64,000 nucleotides of DNA from Oscillospiraceae bacterium. Lineage in GTDB: Bacteria > Bacillota > Clostridia > Oscillospirales > Oscillospiraceae. Below the pieces are notes generated by a model. The model did not search any database, was not told where the DNA came from, and worked only from the letters and a program-made list of their open reading frames with translations. This document shows positions 33,590-42,021 of this stretch, in pieces. Both the position numbers and the translations under genes were made by a program. The first letter of the stretch is position 1, and each line of letters opens with the position of its first letter. Location: assembly GCA_916988195.3 (NCBI GenBank), contig CAKASQ030000039.1:62001-126000 (forward strand). Direction: 5' to 3'.

Positions 33590-34496
33590 TATCGTGATTG
33601 TCGGCGGCGGTCCGGGCGGGTATTCTGCCGCATTGTATGCCGCAAGAGCCGGTCTTCACGCGGTCGTTCTGGAAAAGCAGCGCATCGGCGGGCAGGCGGT
33701 ACAGAGCGAGAATATTGAAAACTACCCGGGCTTCGACGCCGGAATCGACGGGCTGAGCCTGAGCGAAAAAATGCAGCGCGGCGCAGAGCGGTTCGGTGCG
33801 GAAATGGTGACAGACGAGGTGTGCCGTGTGCGGCTGATGCAGCCGGTTAAAATCATCGAAGGAGCAAAGCAGACCTATCGAGCGCCTGCCGTCATTCTGG
33901 CGACCGGCGCACCGCCGAAAAAACTTGGCGTGCAGGGAGAGGAAGAAATGCTGGGGCGCGGTGTTCACTATTACGCCGCCTGCCGCTCCATGATGTACAA
34001 ACGGAAAACGGTTGCCGTAATCGGAGATGGGGAGCAGGCTGCTGAGGCGGCGATGCTCCTTTCCCGTATCGCCAAACGGGTCTGCCTGGTGCATCGCGGC
34101 ATACGGATGCAGATCAACCCCGCCTATATGAATAAACTGAAAATGATGGGAAATATTGAGCGTTATGCAGGAAGCAGAATCCTGGCATTTCTTCATACAA
34201 ACTGGGTGTCCAGCATCCGTATCCGGGAAGAGCGGGACGGGGAGATCTGGAATCTGCCGTGCGACGGCGCATTTATCTGCCTCGGCGGCGTGCCGGAAAC
34301 GGGTCTGTTCCGGGGTCAGGTTGCACTGGATGAACAGGGATATATTCTTGCAAATGAGACGACTATAACCAACCTCACAGGCGTTTTTGCCGCCGGTGAC
34401 GTCCGGACAAAACTACTCCGGGGGATTCTGACTGCCGCAGCGGACGGCGCGGTGGCCGCACAGCAGGCGGAGCGGTATATTGTAGAAAGCATCTGA
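33573..34496 (+). CDS. Thioredoxin-reductase-like flavoprotein lacking the CxxC pair
   Basis: The ATG at 33573 has GGGAGG upstream; 307 residues. The FAD part is well kept: VIVGGGPGGYSAALYAARAG at the start and GVFAAGDVRTKLLRGI at the end. The redox site, CATC in normal TrxB, reads YAAC (Y134 to C137), so the first cysteine is a tyrosine, and the next aspartate is an arginine. The NADPH loop GGGxxA reads GDGEQA, and HRR reads HRG. Normal disulfide reductase chemistry is therefore unlikely. It may transfer electrons in another way or have a new role. Confidence 0.88.
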   Translation: MANMYDIVIVGGGPGGYSAALYAARAGLHAVVLEKQRIGGQAVQSENIENYPGFDAGIDGLSLSEKMQRGAERFGAEMVTDEVCRVRLMQPVKIIEGAKQTYRAPAVILATGAPPKKLGVQGEEEMLGRGVHYYAACRSMMYKRKTVAVIGDGEQAAEAAMLLSRIAKRVCLVHRGIRMQINPAYMNKLKMMGNIERYAGSRILAFLHTNWVSSIRIREERDGEIWNLPCDGAFICLGGVPETGLFRGQVALDEQGYILANETTITNLTGVFAAGDVRTKLLRGILTAAADGAVAAQQAERYIVESI

Positions 34497-34523
34497 TCTG
34501 AAAAGCAAGGAAGGAGCGTTTCT

Positions 34524-36116
34524 ATGAAACTCACATTCATCGGCGCGGCACATGAGGTGACGGGAAGCTGTACGCTTCTGGAGTGCTGTGGAGGGAACTA
34601 TCTGGTCGACTGCGGCATGGAGCAGGGTGTCAATGTTTTTGAAAACGCGCCGCTCCCGGTTTTGCCCGGACAGATCGACGCAGTTTTTCTGACACACGCG
34701 CATATCGATCACTCCGGTATGCTGCCAAAGCTGTACAAGGACGGCTTCCGGGGCAAGGTCTATGCGACGCAGGCAACGGAAAATCTCTGCCGGATCATGC
34801 TGATGGATTCTGCCAACATCCAGATGTCCGATGCGGAATGGATCAACCGAAAAGCGGCGCGTGCCGGCCGCGCGTCCATTGAACCGGTCTATACGACCGA
34901 GGACGCGGTAGGTGTGCTGCGGCTGCTTCGTCCATGCAGGTATGGAGAACGTATCAAAGCAGCAGAGGGTGTGGATGTCCGGTTTACAGACGTCGGTCAC
35001 CTGCTCGGCGCAGCCTGCGTGGAGCTGTGGCTGATGGAGGGTGGAGAAACAAGGAAGCTTGTCTTCAGCGGCGACATCGGCAACACGGATCAGCCGCTGA
35101 TCAGTGATCCTCTGACGATAGATGATGCTGACTACCTGGTGGTCGAATCTACTTACGGAAACCGCCTGCACGAAAAACCCGGAGATACCGTGGCAGAGCT
35201 TGCCGAAGTTTTGCAGCGCGCCTTTGACCGGGGCGGCAGCGTGATCGTTCCGGCATTCGCGGTCGGCAGGACGCAGGAGCTTTTGTACGCGATCCGGGAA
35301 ATCAAGCAGAAGCGGTTGGTGCAGGGGCATGACGGCTGGCCGGTCTATCTGGATAGTCCGCTTGCTGAGGCGGCGACGGCTGTTTTCATGCAGTGCGAGC
35401 CGGAATATCTCGATGCTGAAACGAGAAATCTGCTGCGGCAGGGAATCAATCCGCTCTGGTCCGCCAACCTGTACCTGACGGAACGTGTGGAGGAATCCAA
35501 GAAGATCAATGAAGACCTGCGTCCGAAAGTCATACTATCCGCAAGCGGTATGTGCGATGCGGGTCGTATCCGACATCATCTCAAGCACAATCTCTGGAAA
35601 TGGGAAAATATCATCCTGTTCGCCGGATATCAGGCAGAGGGAACGCTGGGGCGTAGTCTGCTGAACGGTGCAAAAACAGTCCGCTTATTTGGTGAGGAGA
35701 TCTCGGTCAGCGCCGAGGTCTGCGCCTTGCACGGCACAAGCGGGCACGCCGACCGGGACGGACTTCTTCAATGGGTCAATGCGATTGCGCGCAAGCCCCG
35801 CGTTGTATTTGTCAACCACGGCGATGAAGAAAACTGCGAAGCCTTCCGCGACCGGCTGGTTTCCGAGGGCTACTGCGCAGTTGCTCCGTTCAGCGGGACG
35901 GAATTTGATTTGCTGCAGGGGTTGTTCCTGACGGTCACAGAGGGTCAGCGCGTTGAGAAGAAGGGGCGCGCGAGAAAGAACGAAGTCTTTGCACAGCTTA
36001 TCGAGGCTGCGCAGCGGCTTGTCGCGGTTGCGATGGCCTGCAAGGAACAATCCAATCAGCGCCTGCGGCGCTTTACGTCGGAGATTGAGCATTTGATCGA
36101 TACCTGGAAGGACTAA
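34524..36116 (+). CDS. Beta-CASP metallo-beta-lactamase-fold hydrolase
   Basis: The protein has 530 residues and GGAAGGAG upstream. It carries the metal motif THAHIDHSG (near 57), GHLLGAACVEL and FSGDIGN for the other ligands, then the beta-CASP part with ESTYGNR and ILSASGMCDAGR, and the final HGTSGHAD and FVNHGDEE. Bacterial members are usually nucleases that process RNA. All ligands are present. It follows the redox operon after 27 bases and may be cotranscribed. Confidence 0.9.
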   Translation: MKLTFIGAAHEVTGSCTLLECCGGNYLVDCGMEQGVNVFENAPLPVLPGQIDAVFLTHAHIDHSGMLPKLYKDGFRGKVYATQATENLCRIMLMDSANIQMSDAEWINRKAARAGRASIEPVYTTEDAVGVLRLLRPCRYGERIKAAEGVDVRFTDVGHLLGAACVELWLMEGGETRKLVFSGDIGNTDQPLISDPLTIDDADYLVVESTYGNRLHEKPGDTVAELAEVLQRAFDRGGSVIVPAFAVGRTQELLYAIREIKQKRLVQGHDGWPVYLDSPLAEAATAVFMQCEPEYLDAETRNLLRQGINPLWSANLYLTERVEESKKINEDLRPKVILSASGMCDAGRIRHHLKHNLWKWENIILFAGYQAEGTLGRSLLNGAKTVRLFGEEISVSAEVCALHGTSGHADRDGLLQWVNAIARKPRVVFVNHGDEENCEAFRDRLVSEGYCAVAPFSGTEFDLLQGLFLTVTEGQRVEKKGRARKNEVFAQLIEAAQRLVAVAMACKEQSNQRLRRFTSEIEHLIDTWKD

Positions 36117-36120
36117 GAAA

Positions 36121-36154
36121 GACCGGTAGCTGCAAAACCATGCAGCTGCCGGTC
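36121..36154. terminator. Bidirectional terminator
   Basis: GACCGG-T-AGCTGCA pairs with TGCAGCT-G-CCGGTC around AAACCA, between convergent genes. T-rich sequence follows on both strands. Confidence 0.75.
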
Positions 36155-36173
36155 TCTCTGAAAGGAGCAAGCG

Positions 36174-36836
36174 TTACTTTTTGACGGCGTCTGCATTCGC
36201 TTCTGCGTCCGCGATGCGGCGGTACATATCCTGCATCTGCCGGTCAATTTCGGCGATCTTTTCCGCACAGGCAAGCATCTCTTCATCAATGCCCGCTGGG
36301 AGCTTGGTCCGATCCGCCTTGTAGTGGATGTCGTGCTCCAGACTGGCCCAGAAATCCATTGCGATCGTGCGAATCTGTATTTCAGCGACCACATGCTCCG
36401 TCCGGTCGGAAAGATATACAGGCACGCGGACATCCAGATGCAGCGAACGATAGCCGTTATAATTCGGCGTTTCGATATAATCCTGCCGTTTGACGATCTC
36501 CAGATCCTCCTGCCGCTCCAGCATCCCGGCAACCCGGTATACATCGTCAATATAATTGCAGACAACGCGGACGCCTGCAATGTCGTTGATATCCCGCACC
36601 GCAGCCTCAAGCGTAACCGGAGATCCCTTCCTCCGGAGCTTGGCGGCGATGCTTTCCGAGGATTTGACCCGGCTTTCAATATGATGGATGGGGTTTCGTG
36701 CATACAGCGTATTGAATTCACTGTTCAAAATCTCAAGCTTCAGCACAAGCTGCTTTACAGCGGACTCGTACAAATTCCGCATGACAAAGTAGCGGTGCGG
36801 GTCATCGTGAAACGGGAGAGACGAAGATGTTGTCAT
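36174..36836 (-). CDS. Small alarmone synthetase (RelA/SpoT domain)
   Basis: The protein has 220 residues with one RelA/SpoT synthetase domain: VKSSESIAAKLRRKG, the catalytic DINDIAGVRVVC, then ETPNYNGYRSLHLDV and AEIQIRTIAMDFWASLEHDI, all conserved in RelQ/RelP enzymes. No hydrolase or regulatory domain is present. It makes (p)ppGpp from ATP and GDP or GTP during stress. A clear promoter lies about 390 bases upstream, so the transcript seems to have a long leader. Confidence 0.92.
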   Translation of the reverse strand: MTTSSSLPFHDDPHRYFVMRNLYESAVKQLVLKLEILNSEFNTLYARNPIHHIESRVKSSESIAAKLRRKGSPVTLEAAVRDINDIAGVRVVCNYIDDVYRVAGMLERQEDLEIVKRQDYIETPNYNGYRSLHLDVRVPVYLSDRTEHVVAEIQIRTIAMDFWASLEHDIHYKADRTKLPAGIDEEMLACAEKIAEIDRQMQDMYRRIADAEANADAVKK

Positions 36837-37215
36837 GTCAGCGTAACCATCCTTTTCGTCAGAATCAGCTTCCCGGCAAAATGAAGCTGCAATCCGGTAA
36901 ACTCACTACCATTTTAACGCAAACATATGACGTAAAAACTTTGTGTTGAGAATGACAGCCGGGCAGAGCCGTCCGTGTTGCCAAAAAGGCAAAAGGGGGC
37001 CGCCCCTGTACGGGGACAGGAGCGGCGGAGGAAGGAGCACAGCAGGCATAGGGGGAACCTGCCATGGGACAGGGATGACATACTGCAGATACTGGCTCGT
37101 AGCGGCCCGCAGCCATGAATTTGTGCATTGGGAAAACATAAGATCAAAGCTATGAGATCGGAGAAGAAGGGATGTTCCCGCTGTCTCCAAGGGTGTTTCA
37201 TTCGTGGTTTCCCTG
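36837..37215 (-). ncRNA. Candidate structured leader or small RNA upstream of the alarmone synthetase
   Basis: A minus-strand promoter at 37223-37251 is followed by about 380 bases without a convincing gene. The stretch is GC-rich and holds several hairpins, for example TTGCC-TTTTT-GGCAA and GCCCC-TGTAC-GGGG-like pairs. It may be a 5' leader that controls the gene or a separate RNA. I do not recognise a known family, and short ORFs here look accidental. Confidence 0.35.
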
Positions 37216-37222
37216 TATCTGT

Positions 37223-37251
37223 ATTATACAGGAGAAAGAATGCTTTGGCAA
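37223..37251 (-). promoter_or_regulatory. Promoter reading toward the alarmone synthetase
   Basis: On the minus strand TTGCCA (37251-37246) and a perfect TATAAT (37228-37223) are 17 bases apart. Confidence 0.7.
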
Positions 37252-37368
37252 GGCTTATTTGATATAAAGTCTCAATATTATTTCGGACAGAGACAAAAAA
37301 GTGGCAACACAGGGACAGAGGTTCTTATGTAAACAACAGATATGGAAAGAACAGGACTGGAGGCAGCT

Positions 37369-37741
37369 TATGAAAAGACGAATCATTAACAACCGTAACC
37401 GTTTGTGTATTTCTGGCGCCTGTGCTGGCGGTGCGGCTCTCTGACAGAGAAAAAAACGACAATAGTATTCCATCCAAAGAAACTGTGCCGCGTATATTCT
37501 GGAAAAGGGTGAGCAACATGCGGCAGAGTAGCTGCGGACACAGGACAGAGACAGTCTCCGCCGCAGCTGGGGAGAGCCGGATGTCATGCCGCCCGGAATC
37601 TGGGCGGATGTGTGGGACCTTGATGCGGACACAACGATTTTTGTATTCTATGATTCAGAAAATAACGACACGGCAGAGCGTGTTGCACTTGGGCAAAAGG
37701 AGGAGCGCGAAGAAGAGCGCTGTTTTTGGAGAATCCCATAA
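37369..37741 (+). pseudogene. Decayed gene for a short secreted protein
   Basis: An ATG after GGAGGCAGCTT starts a basic segment MKRRIINNR; in the next frame follows a hydrophobic signal-like stretch (TVCVFLAPVLAVRLS), and a third frame from about 37532 reads GEPDVMPPGIWADVWD and TTIFVFYDSENNDTAE to a TAA at 37739-37741. The pieces look like one small secreted protein broken by at least two frameshifts. The end resembles the tail of the lipoprotein at 41092-41958 (VLYDSEENIIRDTD). Confidence 0.4.
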
Positions 37742-37766
37742 AACAGCACGTTTCTTCGCTCGCTTT

Positions 37767-39014
37767 CTATCCTACGGCCTGCGTCAAAACGCAAGCCAGC
37801 GTGCTCTGCGACTGGAACGGCAGGCAGACGCCGTTTTCGCCCGCGCCGATCATCAGCTCCGTGCCGCTCGGGCTGATCAGGAGGGGATAGGTCTCAGACA
37901 TATAAAACGGTCCATCCGAGGTCTCATAGCTATTACCGCCCACAAGCGACAAGCTGAGCGTCACATAGCTCGGTCCGTCCATCACCGACTCGATCGTCCA
38001 GAAGCCGCTCCACATCTCTTCAATATCGCTGCTGCCCTCGTAGGTCCACTCCAGGTCGATAGAGCCTCCGCCCTCATCATCGTGGTAGAAGCGAAGAGAA
38101 AAATACGCAACGCGGTCTGTCTCCCCTACCATCGTCTGGTAGCACCAGCCCATACCGTAGTTTTCCGAGCCTGCAAGAGAGAGTGCGGTCACGCCACCCC
38201 AGCCGTCAGCAAGCCACTGCGCAAGACTCGGCGGTGCATACTGCCAGGTATACTCCGTAAAGTCCCAGATGTGGTAATCATACGAAAGTGCCAGCGCAAG
38301 TCTGCTTTCCGCGTTGAGGCCCGGATACCACTCGTAGGTATTGTTGCTGTCGGTGATGAATAGCTGTGTGTCCGCCTCGTATGCCACACCGTCAAGATTC
38401 GCAAACAGCAGCACCGGCTCGCCGGTCTCCGAGCGATAGAGAACCTCCGTCACTTCTTCTTGCTGTGTCTGTGCATTCCACTGCACACGGTTGATCGCAA
38501 GCGTCGCGTTCTCATCAACCGGCACGATGCAGTACAGATGTCCCGCGCCACCGATGATATGCTCCTCGTCGATTTCCGCGATAAAAGGGTATTTGAGCAG
38601 CATGGCCTCGTTGGTTTCCCACAGCCACGCGGGGAAGCCCGCCTCGAAGCCCTCGTCAAACAGCCCGCCGACATAACCGAGATACGCCGCGCCGAACATC
38701 ACGCCCGTCACGTCGATCCGGTCGCGCAGCCATCCAAGCGAGGTCTCAGCCTCCTGTGAAAAACCGTACTGTACCGGCTGTGTTTCCGTCGCCTCGTCGC
38801 GTGACACGCGATCACTCATGTCGCTCTGCGATATCGCTTCTTCCGGCTGCCTCTCCGGTGTTTTTTTATCGGCCTTTGTGAGAAGATCAACCTTATCTGT
38901 ACTCATTTTGGGTTCGTCGGGCACCGTCTGTTCCTTCTGCCCGCAGGCGCAGAGGGACAGCAGCAACCCCAGCGCCAACAGCAGCGCGAGTATTCGTTTG
39001 GGTGTTGTTTTCAT
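37767..39014 (-). CDS. Lipoprotein of unknown function
   Basis: The protein has 415 residues. A signal peptide ends in the lipobox LCAC with cysteine 24, followed by a charged linker (about 25-85) and a soluble domain rich in W, Y and acidic residues (for example YEWYPGLNAESRLAL and HIWDFTEYTWQY). It is outside the membrane. It is the last gene of the long minus-strand envelope cluster, 11 bases after the TPM gene. No family was recognised. Confidence 0.7.
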   Translation of the reverse strand: MKTTPKRILALLLALGLLLSLCACGQKEQTVPDEPKMSTDKVDLLTKADKKTPERQPEEAISQSDMSDRVSRDEATETQPVQYGFSQEAETSLGWLRDRIDVTGVMFGAAYLGYVGGLFDEGFEAGFPAWLWETNEAMLLKYPFIAEIDEEHIIGGAGHLYCIVPVDENATLAINRVQWNAQTQQEEVTEVLYRSETGEPVLLFANLDGVAYEADTQLFITDSNNTYEWYPGLNAESRLALALSYDYHIWDFTEYTWQYAPPSLAQWLADGWGGVTALSLAGSENYGMGWCYQTMVGETDRVAYFSLRFYHDDEGGGSIDLEWTYEGSSDIEEMWSGFWTIESVMDGPSYVTLSLSLVGGNSYETSDGPFYMSETYPLLISPSGTELMIGAGENGVCLPFQSQSTLACVLTQAVG

Positions 39015-39025
39015 AGCCGCTCCTT

Positions 39026-39817
39026 TCAGAACTTTCCGCTTCGGCCGGAACCGCCGCCGCCGGATTCGCTGTAACTGCTTCCGCCGCTGGAGGAGCTGCG
39101 CTCGATCTTCCGGCTGGAGGTCGTCTTATGGGTGAAATGATCTGTTTGCTCCGTAAGCCGGAGTCCCGCGGAGACGTAGGCGTTCGCGGTTGCTTTTTTT
39201 GATACAGTCTCCATTTTTTGCCATATCACAGCGACAATCGCGGCTGCTGCCAGCAGGGAAAGACCGATCACGATAAGGATCGGAAAGACCAAGCTCGCCC
39301 GGACGGGCTTTCCTGCGGAAGCCTTTTCCAGATAGGCGCTGCATTCTTTGACGTAATCCTCAAAGCCGCCGTACCAGTCGTTCTCACCGAAATTGTCGAG
39401 GAAGACCTTTTCCAGTTTCTGCTGACCATAGCTGTTGAACGCATACTCGCAGCGTGAGCCGTAGCAGAACATTGCCCAGTCGCGATCATCCATGCTGAGC
39501 AGGAGCATGATCCCGTCGCGGTTCGGTCCTTCGCCCATGGTGTATTCATGGTAGATGGTGTAGGTTGCCTTATAGACGCCTTCAGAATGGAAGTCCCGAT
39601 AGTCCTCCACGGTTACGATGTAAACGCCGACACCATACTTTTTGGAGACGCTTTCCGCCATCTTTTCCAGCAGCATATTTTCGTTTTCGCTGAGAAGTCC
39701 GGCTGCGTCCGTCACATAATAGAGCTGTGCGCCTTTCTGCTCAGCCGCAGCCATACTCACGCAGAAGACAAACGTCAGCAGAAGCACCAGCAGGAGACAG
39801 CGTATTCTTCTTTTCAT
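39026..39817 (-). CDS. TPM-domain (YgcG/YdjH-like) membrane protein
   Basis: The protein has 263 residues: signal peptide (1-25), a TPM domain (about 30-165) with VTDAAGLLSENENMLLE and GVGVYIVTVEDYRD, RDGIMLLLSMDDRDWAMFCYG, then one membrane helix (about 176-200) and a tail of serine and glycine ending in SGRSGKF. It is the YdjH/YgcG architecture. In Bacillus subtilis ydjH lies with ydjG and ydjI in an envelope-stress operon; both partners are also present in this cluster. Confidence 0.85.
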   Translation of the reverse strand: MKRRIRCLLLVLLLTFVFCVSMAAAEQKGAQLYYVTDAAGLLSENENMLLEKMAESVSKKYGVGVYIVTVEDYRDFHSEGVYKATYTIYHEYTMGEGPNRDGIMLLLSMDDRDWAMFCYGSRCEYAFNSYGQQKLEKVFLDNFGENDWYGGFEDYVKECSAYLEKASAGKPVRASLVFPILIVIGLSLLAAAAIVAVIWQKMETVSKKATANAYVSAGLRLTEQTDHFTHKTTSSRKIERSSSSGGSSYSESGGGGSGRSGKF

Positions 39818-39830
39818 TTCTCAGCCCTCC

Positions 39831-40991
39831 CTATCGCGCCAAAAGCAGCAGCGCAGTCACGCTGATGGCAATGAGCGGCGCCGCGATCGCTGCGAACAGG
39901 CCGACGACCCGTTTCGTGCTGACGGGAAGGTTGCCTACCAGCTTGCCTGTCTGACCATTCATGGCAAAGAGGAATTCTTTTCCCTCCCACCTTGTATTCA
40001 GGATCCAGACGGGCAGCAGCGCGTAATGCACCTTGCCGCGCTTCAAGTGGATGTCGCGGCCTGTTTCATTGCAGCTGCTGTAGCCGGATACCGTATTTTC
40101 CAGTGCATCCACCAGCGAGCCTGCGCAGCGTTTGTCCGCACGCTCCCGGCTGTCTTCCACGCTCACATCGTATTTATCTGCCAGAAATCCGGGCAGATAC
40201 GCTGTGGAAAACGGCTTGAGCTCCGCGTAATCATATGGTTCGATGGAGTCCATGTAATCATCCGGCATTTTGCTCGACGCGTCCACCGGGATCTTTTCAA
40301 AGGCAATGGAGCCTGCGCGTCGCACATCATAGTGGCTTGTCTCCGTGATCTCATAATCTCCCGAGGTGTACTTATGTACAGTGGTGGCATGGAACTGTGC
40401 GCTTCCGCTGGCCTCGCCGTCGTACATCCAAAAGGGTACATACACACCCTTGATCTCTTCCAGATGGTTGGCTTTGGAGAACGTCGATGGCAGAAGCGGC
40501 TTTTTGCGATAGTGCTTCTTCAGCGCCTTGATGGCGTCCTCCTTGCTCAGCTTGAAGGGAAGCACAAAGTCAGGCTTCAAAATGCCGCTGAACTGCCCCG
40601 GAAGTACCGACGGGTTTCCGCAGTACGGGCAGGACGTGGCCGCGGTCGCCGCATCGCAGAGCAGCTCCGCACCACACGACGGACAGCAGTAGGCCTTCAT
40701 GCCGGCCGCGTCCGCGCCCCAGTCCTCGCTCAGACCGGAAGCATCCCAGTCAGAGCCGTCTGCGGCGGCCGCTTGCTCTTCCGCTTCGGCAGATTTTTGA
40801 GCCGCTTCTGTCTCTTCCTGCTTCTGCGCCGCTTCCGCCGCTTTTGCTTCTTTTTCTGCGTAGAACGCTTCAATTTCTGCGATATCGAAGCTTGAGCCGC
40901 AGTAGTCGCACTCCAGCCTGCCGGATTCTCCTACAAAATGGAGTGGCCCCGTACAGGCGGGACATTGATAATTTGTTACTTGTGTTGCCAT
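39831..40991 (-). CDS. TFIIB-type zinc ribbon membrane protein (YdjG-like)
   Basis: The protein has 386 residues. Zinc ribbons: CPACTGPLHF with CDYCGSSF at the N-terminus and CCPSCGAELL with CPYCGNPS near 105-125, joined by a glutamate/alanine-rich coil. The main domain follows (YVPFWMYDGEASG, VDASSKMPDDYMDSIEPYD) and a C-terminal membrane helix (about 362-384). It matches YdjG. The membrane anchor and zinc ribbons suggest a cytoplasmic scaffold at the membrane. Confidence 0.83.
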   Translation of the reverse strand: MATQVTNYQCPACTGPLHFVGESGRLECDYCGSSFDIAEIEAFYAEKEAKAAEAAQKQEETEAAQKSAEAEEQAAAADGSDWDASGLSEDWGADAAGMKAYCCPSCGAELLCDAATAATSCPYCGNPSVLPGQFSGILKPDFVLPFKLSKEDAIKALKKHYRKKPLLPSTFSKANHLEEIKGVYVPFWMYDGEASGSAQFHATTVHKYTSGDYEITETSHYDVRRAGSIAFEKIPVDASSKMPDDYMDSIEPYDYAELKPFSTAYLPGFLADKYDVSVEDSRERADKRCAGSLVDALENTVSGYSSCNETGRDIHLKRGKVHYALLPVWILNTRWEGKEFLFAMNGQTGKLVGNLPVSTKRVVGLFAAIAAPLIAISVTALLLLAR

Positions 40992-41091
40992 CTAAGTTCC
41001 TCATTTCCCAGGCCAGCGTTACAGCCCACAAGAGCAGATTGCAGCGCCGAGCACAGTTATGATCGTGTTTTTCCGGATATATCCCGCAGGC

Positions 41092-41958
41092 TCACTGCTT
41101 ATGATAGATCGTGTCCGTGTCTCTTATGATGTTTTCTTCCGAATCGTACAAGACGCACACATCCGCCGCCGCAGGGTCGCTGTTGACAAGCGTGATGGCG
41201 ATCAGCTTTTCGGCCTTTTCTGCGATTTCGTCGTAATCGCAGTCTGCATCGCAATCAAAGCCAACCGCAAGTAAGGCGTCAAAGCCTTTCGTCTGGAACG
41301 CAGACTTTGCAAAAACATACTGCTCCTCCCAGCTCTGTTCGCCCTCGTTCCACCACATTTGGCTGCATGCCATACCGCTTTTATCTTCACTCACGGTGAA
41401 CTCATATTTTCTCAGCCCATCCTCGCAGACCCACGTGCCCTCCAAAAGTGCAAAGGTCTCCAGTGTTTCCTGCCGTATTGCCGCTTTTCTGTCCGCTTCT
41501 GCCTGTAACTCCTCTGCGCTGTAGTAGGCTTCCGCGTCTCCTGTCTCGCTCCAACCGTCGTCATACCAGAAAATGTCCGTCAAAGAGGCAAACTGCGAAG
41601 AGTTCAGGTAGCGCAGACGATATCTGACGCTCTGGCCCGGATCGTCGATCATCAGTCCGCTGATCTGCTCTGCAAAATCTGCCCGGATGGTCAGAACGCC
41701 GTTTTGAAACGTATACGCAAACGCATCGCCCAAGTCCTCAAAATCCGCGCCGTAGCATCGGACCGTGTTGTCTTTGAATGCGCCGCCACGGTAATAGAGC
41801 TTCAGTTCTCCCGGCGTATAGACCGTTTTTTTTACATAGAAGTTCTGGAATACCTCTGTTTCCCGGTATTGGTATACCGTCCGGTTGCTGGCTTCACCGC
41901 AGGCAGAAAAACCGAGCAGTCCCAGCAAAATGCTCATTGCAAGCAGCGTCTTTTTCAT
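41092..41958 (-). CDS. Lipoprotein of unknown function
   Basis: The ATG at 41958 is preferred over one 15 codons upstream, since the lipoprotein signal begins here: MKKTLLAMSI, then the lipobox FSAC with cysteine 20. The 288-residue protein has an extracellular domain containing VYQYRETEVFQNFYV and TLEGTWVCEDG-like strands, and ends CVLYDSEENIIRDTDT. No known family was identified. It belongs to the envelope cluster. Confidence 0.68.
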   Translation of the reverse strand: MKKTLLAMSILLGLLGFSACGEASNRTVYQYRETEVFQNFYVKKTVYTPGELKLYYRGGAFKDNTVRCYGADFEDLGDAFAYTFQNGVLTIRADFAEQISGLMIDDPGQSVRYRLRYLNSSQFASLTDIFWYDDGWSETGDAEAYYSAEELQAEADRKAAIRQETLETFALLEGTWVCEDGLRKYEFTVSEDKSGMACSQMWWNEGEQSWEEQYVFAKSAFQTKGFDALLAVGFDCDADCDYDEIAEKAEKLIAITLVNSDPAAADVCVLYDSEENIIRDTDTIYHKQ

Positions 41959-42021
41959 GTTCCTACCCTCGCGCATCCGGCGCGTTTTTTCGCCGGATGG
42001 CAAATCTCATTTTTCCCCCGA

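Noticed and set aside
34413..35330. 305-residue minus-strand open frame
   Set aside because: Antisense to the beta-CASP hydrolase with its complete metal motifs.
36906..37190. 94-residue minus-strand open frame upstream of the alarmone synthetase
   Set aside because: Composition is poor, overlapping frames are equally open, and no ribosome site is present; more likely leader RNA.
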